A stretch of 64,000 nt of DNA. It comes from Ryuthela nishihirai (Eukaryota; Arthropoda; Arachnida; Araneae; Heptathelidae). Below the pieces are notes generated by a model, which made no database searches, was not told the origin of the DNA, and saw only the letters and a list, made by a program, of their open reading frames with translations. Where the stretch lies: NCBI GenBank assembly GCA_038380435.1, contig JAWZYU010000736.1, positions 1 through 64,000 of the forward strand, given 5' to 3'. A program made the position numbers and the translations under genes. This document shows, piece after piece, positions 1-12,128 of the stretch (its first letter is position 1; each line of letters starts with the position of its first letter).

Positions 1-104
1 CCTTCGGCGTCGCCTTGCACGTCTCTGCTGTCTTGATCCAGAGGAGGGGTCGGGCGGCAGCGTCGCTCAAGGAACGGCTCGACGTCTTCACCACCGCAGT
101 GTGA
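1..104 (+). CDS. 3' end of an MCT-like (SLC16 family) transporter copy, cut by the window edge
   Basis: This is the last part of a gene copy belonging to the unit left of U1. After a partial codon it encodes the final 33 residues (431-463 of the full protein), which cover the end of the twelfth membrane helix and the basic cytoplasmic tail, and stops at TGA 102-104. The sequence matches the intact copies. Nothing can be said of the missing 430 residues. Confidence 0.9.
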   Translation, partial: FGVALHVSAVLIQRRGRAAASLKERLDVFTTAV

Positions 105-588
105 TGTCGCAGCTATCGGGAAGCGGCCTCCCCTTCCGGGACTGACTGCCATGTCCGGGAAGGGTTTGGCATCCTAAACAGGAAAAACTGAAAAAAGAAT
201 TAAGTGAAAATCAAAAAACCAAAAAAAAAAATATTTAAATGTTCAAAAATAAAAAAAAATAAAAATTTAAATGTTCAAAAATAAAAAAAAAAAATATAAA
301 AAATTTCTTAAAAGCAAAGAGAAGACACTCTCGCTGTTTCCTGTATGTTTGTATTGTTTGTATGTCACTTTTGCTGTGCATTGTATTCTTTTTTCTATGT
401 CGTTGTAAAACTCTGCACATTGTGCTATGATACCAAGTCCACCAGAGAGACAGACAACTTTTAAACACGCCAGCGCAATGCGCTGCCAGTCCTAAGCCTG
501 GATAAAGTGTGAAGGGAAGTTGAGAGTCACCCGACACTTCATAATAAGGTACAAAAGAAAAAGAAAATAATTCACAGGTCCTTGACAC
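105..588 (+). other. 3' flank of the left-edge gene copy
   Basis: This non-coding stretch follows the stop of the partial gene. It holds the 3' hairpin, the AT-rich tract with AATAAA hexamers and the AGCGCA/TGCGCT palindrome described for U8. It ends where the first minisatellite begins. No gene is seen. Confidence 0.7.
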
Positions 589-1668
589 CCAACCCACATA
601 ACCCCTTCCTCTTAGAGGAGGGGGGGATACACTGAAAATTTTCACACGATACCTACATCCAACCCACACAACCCCTTCCTATTGGACGGTGGGAATACAC
701 AAAAAATTTTCACACGCTACCTACAACCAACCCACATAGCCCCTTCCTCTTATGGAAGGGGGGGGGGGGGAGAGTACACCGAAAAAATTTCACACGATAC
801 CTACACCTAATCCACATAACCCCTTCCTTTTGGACGGTGGGAATACACCAAAAAAATTTCACACGCTACCTACAACCAACCAACATAACCCCTTCCTCTT
901 ATGGGGGGGGAGAGTACACCGAAAAAATTTCACACGATACCTACACCTAATCCACATAACCCCTTCCTTTTGGACGGTGGGAATACACCAAAAAATTTCA
1001 CACGCTACCTACAACCAACCAACATAACCCCTTCCTCTTATGGGGGGGAGAGTACACCGAAAAAATTTCACACGATACCTACACCTAATCCACATAACCC
1101 CTTCCTTTTGGACGGTGGGAATACACCAAAAAAATTTCACACGCTACCTACAACCAACCAACATAACCCCTTCCTCTTATGGGGGGAGAGTACACCGAAA
1201 AATTTTCACAGGATACCTACACCCAAACCAAATAACCCCTTCCTATTGGACGGTGGATTACACCAAAAATTTTCACAAGCTACCTACAACCAACCGACAT
1301 GAGCCCCTTCCTGTTAGGGGGGGGAGAGTTCACCGAAAAAATTTCACACGATACCTACACCCAACCAACATAACCCCTTCCTCTTAGAGGGGGGGGAATA
1401 CACAAAAAAATTTTCACACGCTACCTAAAACCAAGCCATATAACCCCTCCCTGTTAGGGGGGAGAGTACACCGAAAAAATTTCACGCGACACCTACACCC
1501 TAACCACATAACCACTTCCCCTTAGAGCGGGGGAATACACCAAACATTAAATTATTTTCACACGGCATCGAAACCCAATTCACAAAACACCTCCCTGTTA
1601 TTTTGTTCGAAGGGTTGGAGGAGGAGGAGGTCAGAACACTTAAAAAGTAAATTCACACGCTGGTGACC
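589..1668. repeat. U1 minisatellite, alternating A/B ~70-bp monomers
   Basis: Three homogenised A-B dimers are present in the middle of the array, as in most units. The long G run is 13 bases. One interior G run is shorter (6) than in clean units, which fits the general noise of this end of the window. Confidence 0.95.
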
Positions 1669-4010
1669 CTCCACCCATAAGTCTCTTCCTGCGTTTACAT
1701 TAATCTCCGCCCTACCCGCGGTCAGTAGAGGACACCGATGGTATTGGAATGACCGCCGTCCGTCGGATGTCCACCCATAAGTCTCTTCCTGCGTTTACAT
1801 TAATCTCCGCCCTACCCGCGGTCAGTAGAGGACACCGATGGTATTGGAATGACCGCCGTCCGTCGGATGGGACATTAGGCCGTGGCTCCGTGTGCGGGAG
1901 GGCCATATCCTGTGCACGTTAAAGAACACGCTGGATGGCTTGAGGGGAGTCTACCATCTTGTCCCCCCACTGGGTGATCCAGTGGGTACCCCCCAACCTC
2001 CTCTGAGCCTTCGTGGTCTATGGGACCTGGACCTTTAGCCCATTGTGTGCAAAAAAAGTGCTGCTCAGAAGTAAGAAAGACCGACACGACCCAAGCGGTA
2101 GGAACAAGTGAGCAAATAAAATCCCAGGAATAATGCCAATTCCTAAGAAAAACCTAGAAAACCTTTAAAAAAAAAAATCCAGTGAATCACTCTACACTAG
2201 GAGAAACAGCATATAACTCACGTCTGTGGAAAGCAGAGGTATGGGCACGATCGAACCTCTAAATGGATCGCACAACCCATAGACCCTCTCCTGCAGAAGA
2301 ACTAAAAGAAATAAAACGATAGTGTGACAAAAAAAAAAGGGATCGCATAACACACTTGCTCTGAAATTCTCCGTCGACAGGAAGGAAAGGGAATCGAAGT
2401 CTCCGTTTGATCAAAGGCCGAGTAAAACAACCACGAATCCATAGCATCGTTTTTCGAAGCCAACCGATAACAATTGAGGAACAACAATTGTTTTTTCGAA
2501 TTCCAATTGTTGCGCAGCGAAAATAATATACGATATGAAAGCCTTCAGAGAGTACTGTTGCGTAGGGCAGACCGTTGCTACGTCATATATAGGTTGTCCT
2601 TTGTTGTCAGATTTAGATTTTTCCGTGTTAGATTCATTTTTCAGTTTTACACTTTTATACCTCTCTAAAATCATCCGGGACAATTAAGGGAAGTGTGGTG
2701 AGTAGCCGTTAGTTTCTTATGCAGTGAAAAATTATTCCGACAGAATTACCTCACACTATATATACCAATAAATCGGAAAACTTCAAAATACGATCTCCCC
2801 TTATAAACTGATATACGTTTGCGAAATCATATAGAGTAATTAAAGGATATTCAGAAAAGCTTTTCCCAAACAAGCATAGCAGGGCAAAACGTAAAGGTAA
2901 CTTCACCCAAGCGGTTAGAAATTACTCTAGCAAATGAAAGCTTATTTACTCTAGCAAAATAAGCTTAATATAATAGCTTATTTACTCTAGAATGGCTTAT
3001 TTACTGTAGCAAATGAAAGAATTTAATAAGAAGAAAATTTCCGTTTCATTTAGGCAAAAATAGCTGAGATATTTTATTTAAATAAACGACATTTTTTCTC
3101 CATTATTCGTTAAGGCAAAAATATATTAATTTGGATCCTTTCTAACGTTTATGCCAGACGAAACGATTCCTACAGCAAAATCAGTCCCAATTTAGATCAA
3201 AAACAACATTTGATAAACTCTTCTAGAGTTCCATGCGTTGGTAGAATAGATAGATATGACGGAAATTTCAAGAAAAAATGTCTATTATTAACCTTTCAAC
3301 GATGGTAACGAATCGAATTGTCAACACGTGAGTAGTTTACGTGACGATCGGTAAACATCTGGTATTGAATTATTTTAGAAACATTTGGTACTGGTTGTTT
3401 ATTTTATTAGGAAAATTACTTTAAAATTTCCTATCATTATCTTATAAACTTTAATAAACTTTTGTATACTCTACTTGCCCCATATTCTTCTCGCATATAT
3501 AGCACTGTCTCGTTTGCAGGTGACGTCACGCTGGAAAAAATGAAATAAAAAAATATATATACATATACATATGTACCACTCGGTGGAGCAAGGGAAAAAA
3601 ATGGGATAGGTGAAGAAAAATTAGTTCCCATGCTTGCACATAGATGGCAGCGCGAAACCCGAACCTTGTACGACCGGTAGTAGGTAAACCCCCTGGGTTT
3701 TCTCCCTGACGCCAACGGGTTTTACTAATCCCCTGGGTTTTCCCCCTGACGCCAACGGGTTTTACAACTCGTGCCACTGAGTGCAACGCCCGTCCCTTTG
3801 CTCTGCGACCACTGACAGCTACAGACGTGCGTTTTCCAGCTCCCGACTTTACCTCATAGTAACCTTTTCGCTTACTCTTTGGTTCAGTATTCTTCAGCAT
3901 AGTCTGTAGTGGTCTTTAGTCGACGCACTACTGATTTATATTAGCTCTACCAATTCTAATTATTAATTTTTTTTCTCCTTCTTTTGCAGTGACCTGAGCC
4001 GGATTCCACC
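1669..4010 (+). other. U1 upstream non-coding region with candidate promoter, 5' UTR exon and intron
   Basis: The region holds the 100-bp tandem duplication (1671-1770 and 1771-1870), a TATA-like box at 2586-2591, a donor GTGAGT starting at 2698 and an acceptor AG at 3988-3989, 21 bases before the start codon. An extra G lies just before the donor (ATCCGGGAC instead of ATCCGGAC) and other homopolymers differ by one base from the clean units. No coding sequence is supported. Confidence 0.6.
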
Positions 4011-5402
4011 ATGTCCGTTCCAGTTGCAGCGACGAAGGGAGTAGAGGAAGAGCGTGCCAACGCCACCACAGCCACCAAGATGTTCCACCCGATGGAGGAT
4101 ACGGGTGGGCCGTCGCTGGTGGCTGCTTTCTCATAACCTTTCTCCTTTCAGGATTCGTCAAGTCCTTCAGCGCTCTGAAGGTGGCGATCTTCCTGGAGTT
4201 TCCTGATACATCTCCGTCCCAGGCGGCCTGGATCCCGGGGCTGCTAGGAACCCTATCGCTGGTCTTCTCACCGGTGACAGGGATCCTCATGTCTACCTTC
4301 GGATACAGGCCGCTCGTGTGTCTGGGCGGATTGCTGTGCAGCGCTGGCCTTGCCCTCAGCTACCTGGCCACCTCCGGTTCCTTCCTCATAGGTACCATTG
4401 GAGGCCTCATGGGGGTCGGTGCATCCTTTGCCATCACCACCGGCATAGTGTGCACTGGAAAGTACTTCACGACACGGAGGCCGGCAGCGATGGCCGTCGC
4501 CCTGTCGGGAGGCTGCTTCGGGGCCATGGCCCTGCCCACTGCGATCAACGAGCTGCTGCTGGCGGTCGGCCTGCACTACACGTTCCTCGTGCTGGCCGGC
4601 TGCTTCACGCTCATCGCAGTCTGCGGCCTGCTCTTCGTTCGGCCCGAGAGCCGCTTCCGCGAGGTGCCCGCCGGCGGCAGCAACGATGCCGTCGTCGTGA
4701 CCCCCGCGGAAGCTGGAGAGCTGGCACCCAGATCCTGCGCGAAGGTGGTCGCCGAGAGGCTGTCCCTCCGTTTCCTCACGGACGGCCTGTTCCTCCTCAC
4801 GAGCGCTTCCATCTTCGCGATGGGTATGGGCAACCCTCACTTCCTGCACTACATTCCCCAGCACGCCAAGTCGCTGGGGATCGAGAAGAGCAGTGCCATG
4901 CTGCTTCTCGCCTACTCTGCTGCCGGCGACCTGGTCGTGCGCCTCTCGTATGGTCTTCTCGCCAGCCGCTCTCCCCTGCCGAGGACGGCCGAATACATCG
5001 CGGCCGTCTCCGTCTCGGCTGCAGCCGTCATCTCACTTGCCTTTCTGCCGCGAGTACTGGCAGCTTGTTGTTGCCTCCGTCGCCGCAGGAGTGGGAACCG
5101 GAGTGTGGACCATCCTGATCCCCCTCCTGCTTAGCTCGAATCACGGAGTCGACAACATGAACGGCACCTTCACCCTGGTGCGGCTCTTCCAGGGAGTGGC
5201 CAACCTCATCTACCCTCCCGTGGCAGGACTGCTCCGGTCCACCGGTGGCGACCGCGCAGTCCTGCTCTTCATGGGATCGAAGATGTGTGTGGCCACGGCC
5301 TTCGGCGTCGCCTTGCACGTCTCTGCTGTCTTGATCCAGAGGAGGGGTCGGGCGGCAGCGTCGCTCAAGGAACGGCTCGACGTCTTCACCACCGCAGTGT
5401 GA
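4011..5402 (+). pseudogene. U1 MCT-like transporter copy, two compensating frameshifts (probable sequence error)
   Basis: The copy starts with the same ATG and ends with the same TGA as the intact genes and has the same total length of 1392 bp. One G is missing after codon 24 (GG reduced to one G at 4082), which as read leads to a stop at 4134-4136. One T is extra at 5037-5038 (about residue 343) and restores the frame. Between the two indels the +1-shifted frame carries the normal protein. Both indels fall in short base runs inside the noisy left part of the window, so I suspect assembly error, but as written the reading frame is broken. Confidence 0.8.
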
Positions 5403-5883
5403 TGTCGCAGCTATCGGGAAGCGGCTCCCCTTCCGGGACTGACTGCCATGTCCGGGAAGGGTTTGGCATCCTAAACAGGAAAAACTGAAAAAAGAATTAA
5501 GTGAAAATCAAAAAACCAAAAAAAAAAATATTTAAATGTTCAAAAATAAAAAAAAATAAAAATTTAAATGTTCAAAAATAAAAAAAAAAAATATAAAAAT
5601 TTCTTAAAAGCAAAGAGAAGACACTCTCGCTGTTTCCTGTATGTTTGTATTGTTTGTATGTCACTTTTGCTGTGCATTGTATTCTTTTTCTATGTCGTTG
5701 TAAAACTCTGCACATTGTGCTATGATACCAAGTCCACCAGAGAGACAGACAACTTTTAAACACGCCAGCGCAATGCGCTGCCAGTCCTAAGCCTGGATAA
5801 AGTGTGAAGGGAAGTTGAGAGTCACCCGACACTTCATAATAAGGTACAAAAGAAAAAGAAAATAATTCACAGGTCCTTGACAC
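5403..5883 (+). other. U1 3' flank
   Basis: The layout matches the reference unit. Short homopolymer losses are visible, for example one C missing just before the hairpin and a shortened T run near 5685. Confidence 0.65.
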
Positions 5884-6967
5884 CCAACCCACATAACCCC
5901 TTCTCTTAGAGGAGGGGGGGATACACCTGAAAAATTTTCACACGATACCTACATCCAACCCACACAACCCCTTCCTATTGGACGGTGGGAATACACCAAA
6001 AAATTTTCACACGCTACCTACAACCAACCCACATAGCCCCTTCCTCTTATGGAAGGGGGGGGGGGGGAGAGTACACCGAAAAAATTTCACACGATACCTA
6101 CACCTAATCCACATAACCCCTTCCTTTTGGACGGTGGGAATACACCAAAAAAATTTCACACGCTACCTACAACCAACCAACATAACCCCTTCCTCTTATG
6201 GGGGGGGAGAGTACACCGAAAAAATTTCACACGATACCTACACCTAATCCACATAACCCCTTCCTTTTGGACGGTGGGAATACACCAAAAAAATTTCACA
6301 CGCTACCTACAACCAACCAACATAACCCCTTCCTCTTATGGGGGGGAGAGTACACCGAAAAATTTCACACGATACCTACACCTAATCCACATAACCCCTT
6401 CCTTTTGGACGGTGGGAATACACCAAAAAAATTTCACACGCTACCTACAACCAACCAACATAACCCCTTCCTCTTATGGGGGGGAGAGTACACCGAAAAA
6501 TTTTCACAGGATACCTACACCCAAACCAAATAACCCCTTCCTATTGGACGGTGGGATTACACCAAAAAATTTTCACAAGCTACCTACAACCAACCGACAT
6601 GAGCCCCTTCCTGTTAGGGGGGGGAGAGTTCACCGAAAAAATTTCACACGATACCTACACCCAACCAACATAACCCCTTCCTCTTAGAGGGGGGGGAATA
6701 CACAAAAAAATTTTCACACGCTACCTAAAACCAAGCCATATAACCCCTCCCTGTTAGGGGGGAGAGTACACCGAAAAAATTTCACGCGACACCTACACCC
6801 TAACCACATAACCACTTCCCCTTAGAGCGGGGGAATACACCAAACATTAAATTATTTTCACACGGCATCGAAACCCAATTCACAAAACACCTCCCTGTTA
6901 TTTGTTCGAAGGGTTGGAGGAGGAGGAGGTCAGAACACTTAAAAAGTAAATTCACACGCTGGTGACC
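5884..6967. repeat. U2 minisatellite, alternating A/B ~70-bp monomers
   Basis: Three central A-B dimers are present and the long G run is 13 bases. One A monomer has a shortened A run (near 6356-6362) relative to clean units. Confidence 0.95.
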
Positions 6968-9311
6968 CTCCACCCATAAGTCTCTTCCTGCGTTTACATT
7001 AATCTCCGCCCTACCGCGGTCAGTAGAGGACACCGATGGTATTGGAATGACCGCCGTCCGTCGGATGTCCACCCATAAGTCTCTTCCTGCGTTTACATTA
7101 ATCTCCGCCCTACCCGCGGTCAGTAGAGGACACCGATGGTATTGGAATGACCGCCGTCCGTCGGATGGGACATTAGGCCGTGGCTCCGTGTGCGGGAGGG
7201 CCATATCCTGTGCACGTTAAAGAACACGCTGGATGGCCTTGAGGGGAGTCTACCATCTTGTCCCCCCACTGGGTGATCCAGTGGGTACCCCCCAACCTCC
7301 TCTGAGCCTTCGTGGTCTATGGGACCTGGACCTTTAGCCCATTGTGTGCAAAAAAAGTGCTGCTCAGAAGTAAGAAAGACCGACACGACCCAAGCGGTAG
7401 GAACAAGTGAGCAAATAAAATCCCAGGAATAATGCCAATTCCTAAGAAAAACCTAGAAAACCTTTAAAAAAAAAAAATCCAGTGAATCACTCTACACTAG
7501 GAGAAACAGCATATAACTCACGTCTGTGGAAAGCAGAGGTATGGGCACGATCGAACCTCTAAATGGATCGCACAACCCATAGACCCTCTCCTGCAGAAGA
7601 ACTAAAAGAAATAAAACGATAGTGTGACAAAAAAAAAAAGGGATCGCATAACACACTTGCTCTGAAATTCTCCGTCGACAGGAAGGAAAGGGAATCGAAG
7701 TCTCCGTTTGATCAAAGGCCGAGTAAAACAACCACGAATCCATAGCATCGTTTTTCGAAGCCAACCGATAACAATTGAGGAACAACAATTGTTTTTTTCG
7801 AATTCCAATTGTTGCGCAGCGAAAATAATATACGATATGAAAGCCTTCAGAGAGTACTGTTGCGTAGGGCAGACCGTTGCTACGTCATATATAGGTTGTC
7901 CTTTGTTGTCAGATTTAGATTTTTCCGTGTTAGATTCATTTTTCAGTTTTACACTTTTATACCTCTCTAAAATCATCCGGACAATTAAGGGAAGTGTGGT
8001 GAGTAGCCGTTAGTTTCTTATGCAGTGAAAAATTATTCCGACAGAATTACCTCACACTATATATACCAATAAATCGGAAAACTTCAAAATACGATCTCCC
8101 TTATAAACTGATATACGTTTGCGAAATCATATAGAGTAATTAAAGGATATTCAGAAAAGCTTTTCCCAAACAAGCATAGCAGGGCAAAACGTAAAGGTAA
8201 CTTCACCCAAGCGGTTAGAAATTACTCTAGCAAATGAAAGCTTATTTACTCTAGCAAAATAAGCTTAATATAATAGCTTATTTACTCTAGAATGGCTTAT
8301 TTACTGTAGCAAATGAAAGAATTTAATAAGAAGAAAATTTTCCGTTTCATTTAGGCAAAAATAGCTGAGATATTTTATTTAAATAAACGACATTTTTTTC
8401 TCCATTATTCGTTAAGGCAAAAATATATTAATTTGGATCCTTTCTAACGTTTATGCCAGACGAAACGATTCCTACAGCAAAATCAGTCCCAATTTAGATC
8501 AAAAACAACATTTGATAAACTCTTCTAGAGTTCCATGCGTTGGTAGAATAGATAGATATGACGGAAATTTCAAGAAAAAATGTCTATTATTAACCTTTCA
8601 ACGATGGTAACGAAATCGAATTGTCAACACGTGAGTAGTTACGTGACGATCGGTAAACATCTGGTATTGAATTATTTTAGAAACATTTGGTACTGGTTGT
8701 TTATTTTATTAGGAAAATTACTTTAAAATTTCCTATCATTATCTTATAAACTTTAATAAACTTTTGTATACTCTACTTGCCCCATATTCTTCTCGCATAT
8801 ATAGCACTGTCTCGTTTGCAGGTGACGTCACGCTGGAAAAAATGAAATAAAAAATATATATACATATACATATGTACCACTCGGTGGAGCAAGGGAAAAA
8901 AATGGGGATAGGTGAAGAAAAATTAGTTCCCATGCTTGCACATAGATGGCAGCGCGAAACCCGAACCTTGTACGACCGGTAGTAGGTAAACCCCTGGGTT
9001 TTCTCCCTGACGCCAACGGGTTTTACTAATCCCCTGGGTTTTCCCCCTGACGCCAACGGGTTTTACAACTCGTGCCACTGAGTGCAACGCCCGTCCCTTT
9101 GCTCTGCGACCACTGACAGCTACAGACGTGCGTTTTCCAGCTCCCGACTTTACCTCATAGTAACCTTTTCGCTTACTCTTTGGTTCAGTATTCTTCAGCA
9201 TAGTCTGTAGTGGTCTTTAGTCGACGCACTACTGATTTATATTAGCTCTACCAATTCTAATTATTAATTTTTTTTCTCCTTCTTTTGCAGTGACCTGAGC
9301 CGGATTCCACC
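6968..9311 (+). other. U2 upstream non-coding region with candidate promoter, 5' UTR exon and intron
   Basis: The 100-bp duplication is at 6970-7068 (one C short) and 7069-7168. A TATA-like box lies at 7888-7893, the candidate donor starts at 7999 and the acceptor AG is 9289-9290. One T is missing from GTAGTTTACG near 8639. No gene is seen. Confidence 0.6.
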
Positions 9312-10704
9312 ATGTCCGTTCCAGTTGCAGCGACGAAGGGAGTAGAGGAAGAGCGTGCCAACGCCACCACAGCCACCAAGATGGTTCCACCCGATGGAGG
9401 ATACGGGTGGGCCGTCGCTGGTGGCTGCTTTCTCATAACCTTTCTCCTTTCAGGATTCGTCAAGTCCTTCAGCGCTCTGAAGGTGGCGATCTTCCTGGAG
9501 TTTCCTGATACATCTCCGTCCCAGGCGGCCTGGATCCCGGGGCTGCTAGGAACCCTATCGCTGGTCTTCTCACCGGTGACAGGGATCCTCATGTCTACCT
9601 TCGGATACAGGCCGCTCGTGTGTCTGGGCGGATTGCTGTGCAGCGCTGGCCTTGCCCTCAGCTACCTGGCCACCTCCGGTTCCTTCCTCATAGGTACCAT
9701 TGGAGGCCTCATGGGGGTCGGTGCATCCTTTGCCATCACCACCGGCATAGTGTGCACTGGAAAGTACTTCACGACACGGAGGCCGGCAGCGATGGCCGTC
9801 GCCCTGTCGGGAGGCTGCTTCGGGGCCATGGCCCTGCCCACTGCGATCAACGAGCTGCTGCTGGCGGTCGGCCTGCACTACACGTTCCTCGTGCTGGCCG
9901 GCTGCTTCACGCTCATCGCAGTCTGCGGCCTGCTCTTCGTTCGGCCCGAGAGCCGCTTCCGCGAGGTGCCCGCCGGCGGCAGCAACGATGCCGTCGTCGT
10001 GACCCCCGCGGAAGCTGGAGAGCTGGCACCCAGATCCTGCGCGAAGGTGGTCGCCGAGAGGCTGTCCCTCCGTTTCCTCACGGACGGGCCTGTTCCTCCT
10101 CACGAGCGCTTCCATCTTCGCGATGGGTATGGGCAACCCTCACTTCCTGCACTACATTCCCCAGCACGCCAAGTCGCTGGGGATCGAGAAGAGCAGTGCC
10201 ATGCTGCTTCTCGCCTACTCTGCTGCCGGCGACCTGGTCGTGCGCCTCTCGTATGGTCTTCTCGCCAGCCGCTCTCCCCTGCCGAGGACGGCCGAATACA
10301 TCGCGGCCGTCTCCGTCTCGGCTGCAGCCGTCATCTCACTGCCTTTCTGCCGCGAGTACTGGCAGCTTGTTGTTGCCTCCGTCGCCGCAGGAGTGGGAAC
10401 CGGAGTGTGGACCATCCTGATCCCCCTCCTGCTTAGCTCGAATCACGGAGTCGACAACATGAACGGCACCTTCACCCTGGTGCGGCTCTTCCAGGGAGTG
10501 GCCAACCTCATCTACCCTCCCGTGGCAGGACTGCTCCGGTCCACCGGTGGCGACCGCGCAGTCCTGCTCTTCATGGGATCGAAGATGTGTGTGGCCACGG
10601 CCTTCGGCGTCGCCTTGCACGTCTCTGCTGTCTTGATCCAGAGGAGGGGTCGGGCGGCAGCGTCGCTCAAGGAACGGCTCGACGTCTTCACCACCGCAGT
10701 GTGA
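9312..10704 (+). pseudogene. U2 MCT-like transporter copy with one +1 frameshift (probable sequence error)
   Basis: The first 259 residues (helices 1-6 and most of the central loop) read normally from the ATG. One extra G at 10086-10088 then shifts the frame, giving an aberrant C-terminus that stops at 10434-10436. The normal second half continues in the shifted frame and ends at TGA 10702-10704. As read, the product would lack the C-terminal six-helix half and could not transport. The indel is a single base in a G run, so it may not be real. Confidence 0.8.
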
Positions 10705-11184
10705 TGTCGCAGCTATCGGGAAGCGGCCTCCCCTTCCGGGACTGACTGCCATGTCGGGAAGGGTTTGGCATCCTAAACAGGAAAACTGAAAAAAGAATTA
10801 AGTGAAAATCAAAAAACCAAAAAAAAAAATATTTAAATGTTCAAAAATAAAAAAAATAAAAATTTAAATGTTCAAAAATAAAAAAAAAAATATAAAAAAT
10901 TTCTTAAAAGCAAAGAGAAGACACTCTCGCTGTTTCCTGTATGTTTGTATTGTTTGTATGTCACTTTTGCTGTGCATTGTATTCTTTTTTCTATGTCGTT
11001 GTAAAACTCTGCACATTGTGCTATGATACCAAGTCCACCAGAGAGACAGACAACTTTTAAACACGCCAGCGCAATGCGCTGCCAGTCCTAAGCCTGGATA
11101 AAGTGTGAAGGGAAGTTGAGAGTCACCCGACACTTCATAATAAGGTACAAAAGAAAAAGAAAATAATTCACAGGTCCTTGACAC
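10705..11184 (+). other. U2 3' flank
   Basis: The right arm of the 3' hairpin has lost a base (ATGTCGGGAAGGG instead of ATGTCCGGGAAGGG, near 10752) and the A tracts are shortened by one base in places. Otherwise the layout matches the reference unit. Confidence 0.65.
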
Positions 11185-12128
11185 CCAACCCACATAACCC
11201 CTTCCTCTTAGAGGAGGGGGGGATACACTGAAAAATTTTCACACGATACCTACATCCAACCCACACAACCCCTTCCTATTGGACGGTGGGAATACACCAA
11301 AAAATTTTCACACGCTACCTACAACCAACCCACATAGCCCCTTCCTCTTATGGAAGGGGGGGGGGGGGGGAGAGTACACCGAAAAAATTTCACACGATAC
11401 CTACACCTAATCCACATAACCCCTTCCTTTTGGACGGTGGGAAACACCAAAAAAATTTCACACGCTACCTACAACCAACCAACATAACCCCTTCCTCTTA
11501 TGGGGGGGAGAGTACACCGAAAAAATTTTCACACGATACCTACACCTAATCCACATAACCCCTTCCTTTTGGACGGTGGGAATACACCAAAAAAATTTCA
11601 CACGCTACCTACAACCAACCAACATACCCCTTCCTCTTATGGGGGGGAGAGTACACCGAAAAATTTTCACAGGATACCTACACCCAAACCAAATAACCCC
11701 TTCCTATTGGACGGTGGGATTACACCAAAAAATTTTCACAAGCTACCTACAACCAACCGACATGAGCCCCTTCCTGTTAGGGGGGGGAGAGTTCACCGAA
11801 AAAATTTCACACGATACCTACACCCAACCAACATAACCCCTTCCTCTTAGAGGGGGGGGAATACACAAAAAAATTTTCACACGCTACCTAAAACCAAGCC
11901 ATATAACCCCTCCCTGTTAGGGGGGAGAGTACACCGAAAAAATTTCACGCGACACCTACACCCTAACCACATAACCACTTCCCCTTAGAGCGGGGGAATA
12001 CACCAAACATTAAATATTTTCACACGGCATCGAAACCAATTCACAAAACACCTCCTGTTATTTTGTTCGAAGGGTTGGAGGAGGAGGAGGTCAGAACACT
12101 TAAAAAGTAAATTCACACGCTGGTGACC
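11185..12128. repeat. U3 minisatellite, short form lacking one A-B dimer
   Basis: Only two homogenised A-B dimers are present instead of three, which shortens the array by about 144 bp. The missing dimer is the one whose A monomer has an 8-G run. The long G run is 15 bases. U4 has the same short form. Confidence 0.95.

Noticed and set aside
6049..6687. Long open frames across the minisatellites (up to 212 codons, rich in Thr, Pro, Asn and His)
   Set aside because: Monomers have lengths near a multiple of three, so stop-free frames arise in two or three frames at once. The frames change with each G-run length, have no start context and encode only the repeat. They are not genes.
9312..10704. 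Programmed ribosomal frameshifting in the broken copies
   Set aside because: The indels are at different places and of different sign in U1, U2, U3 and U6, and the eight clean copies need no frameshift.
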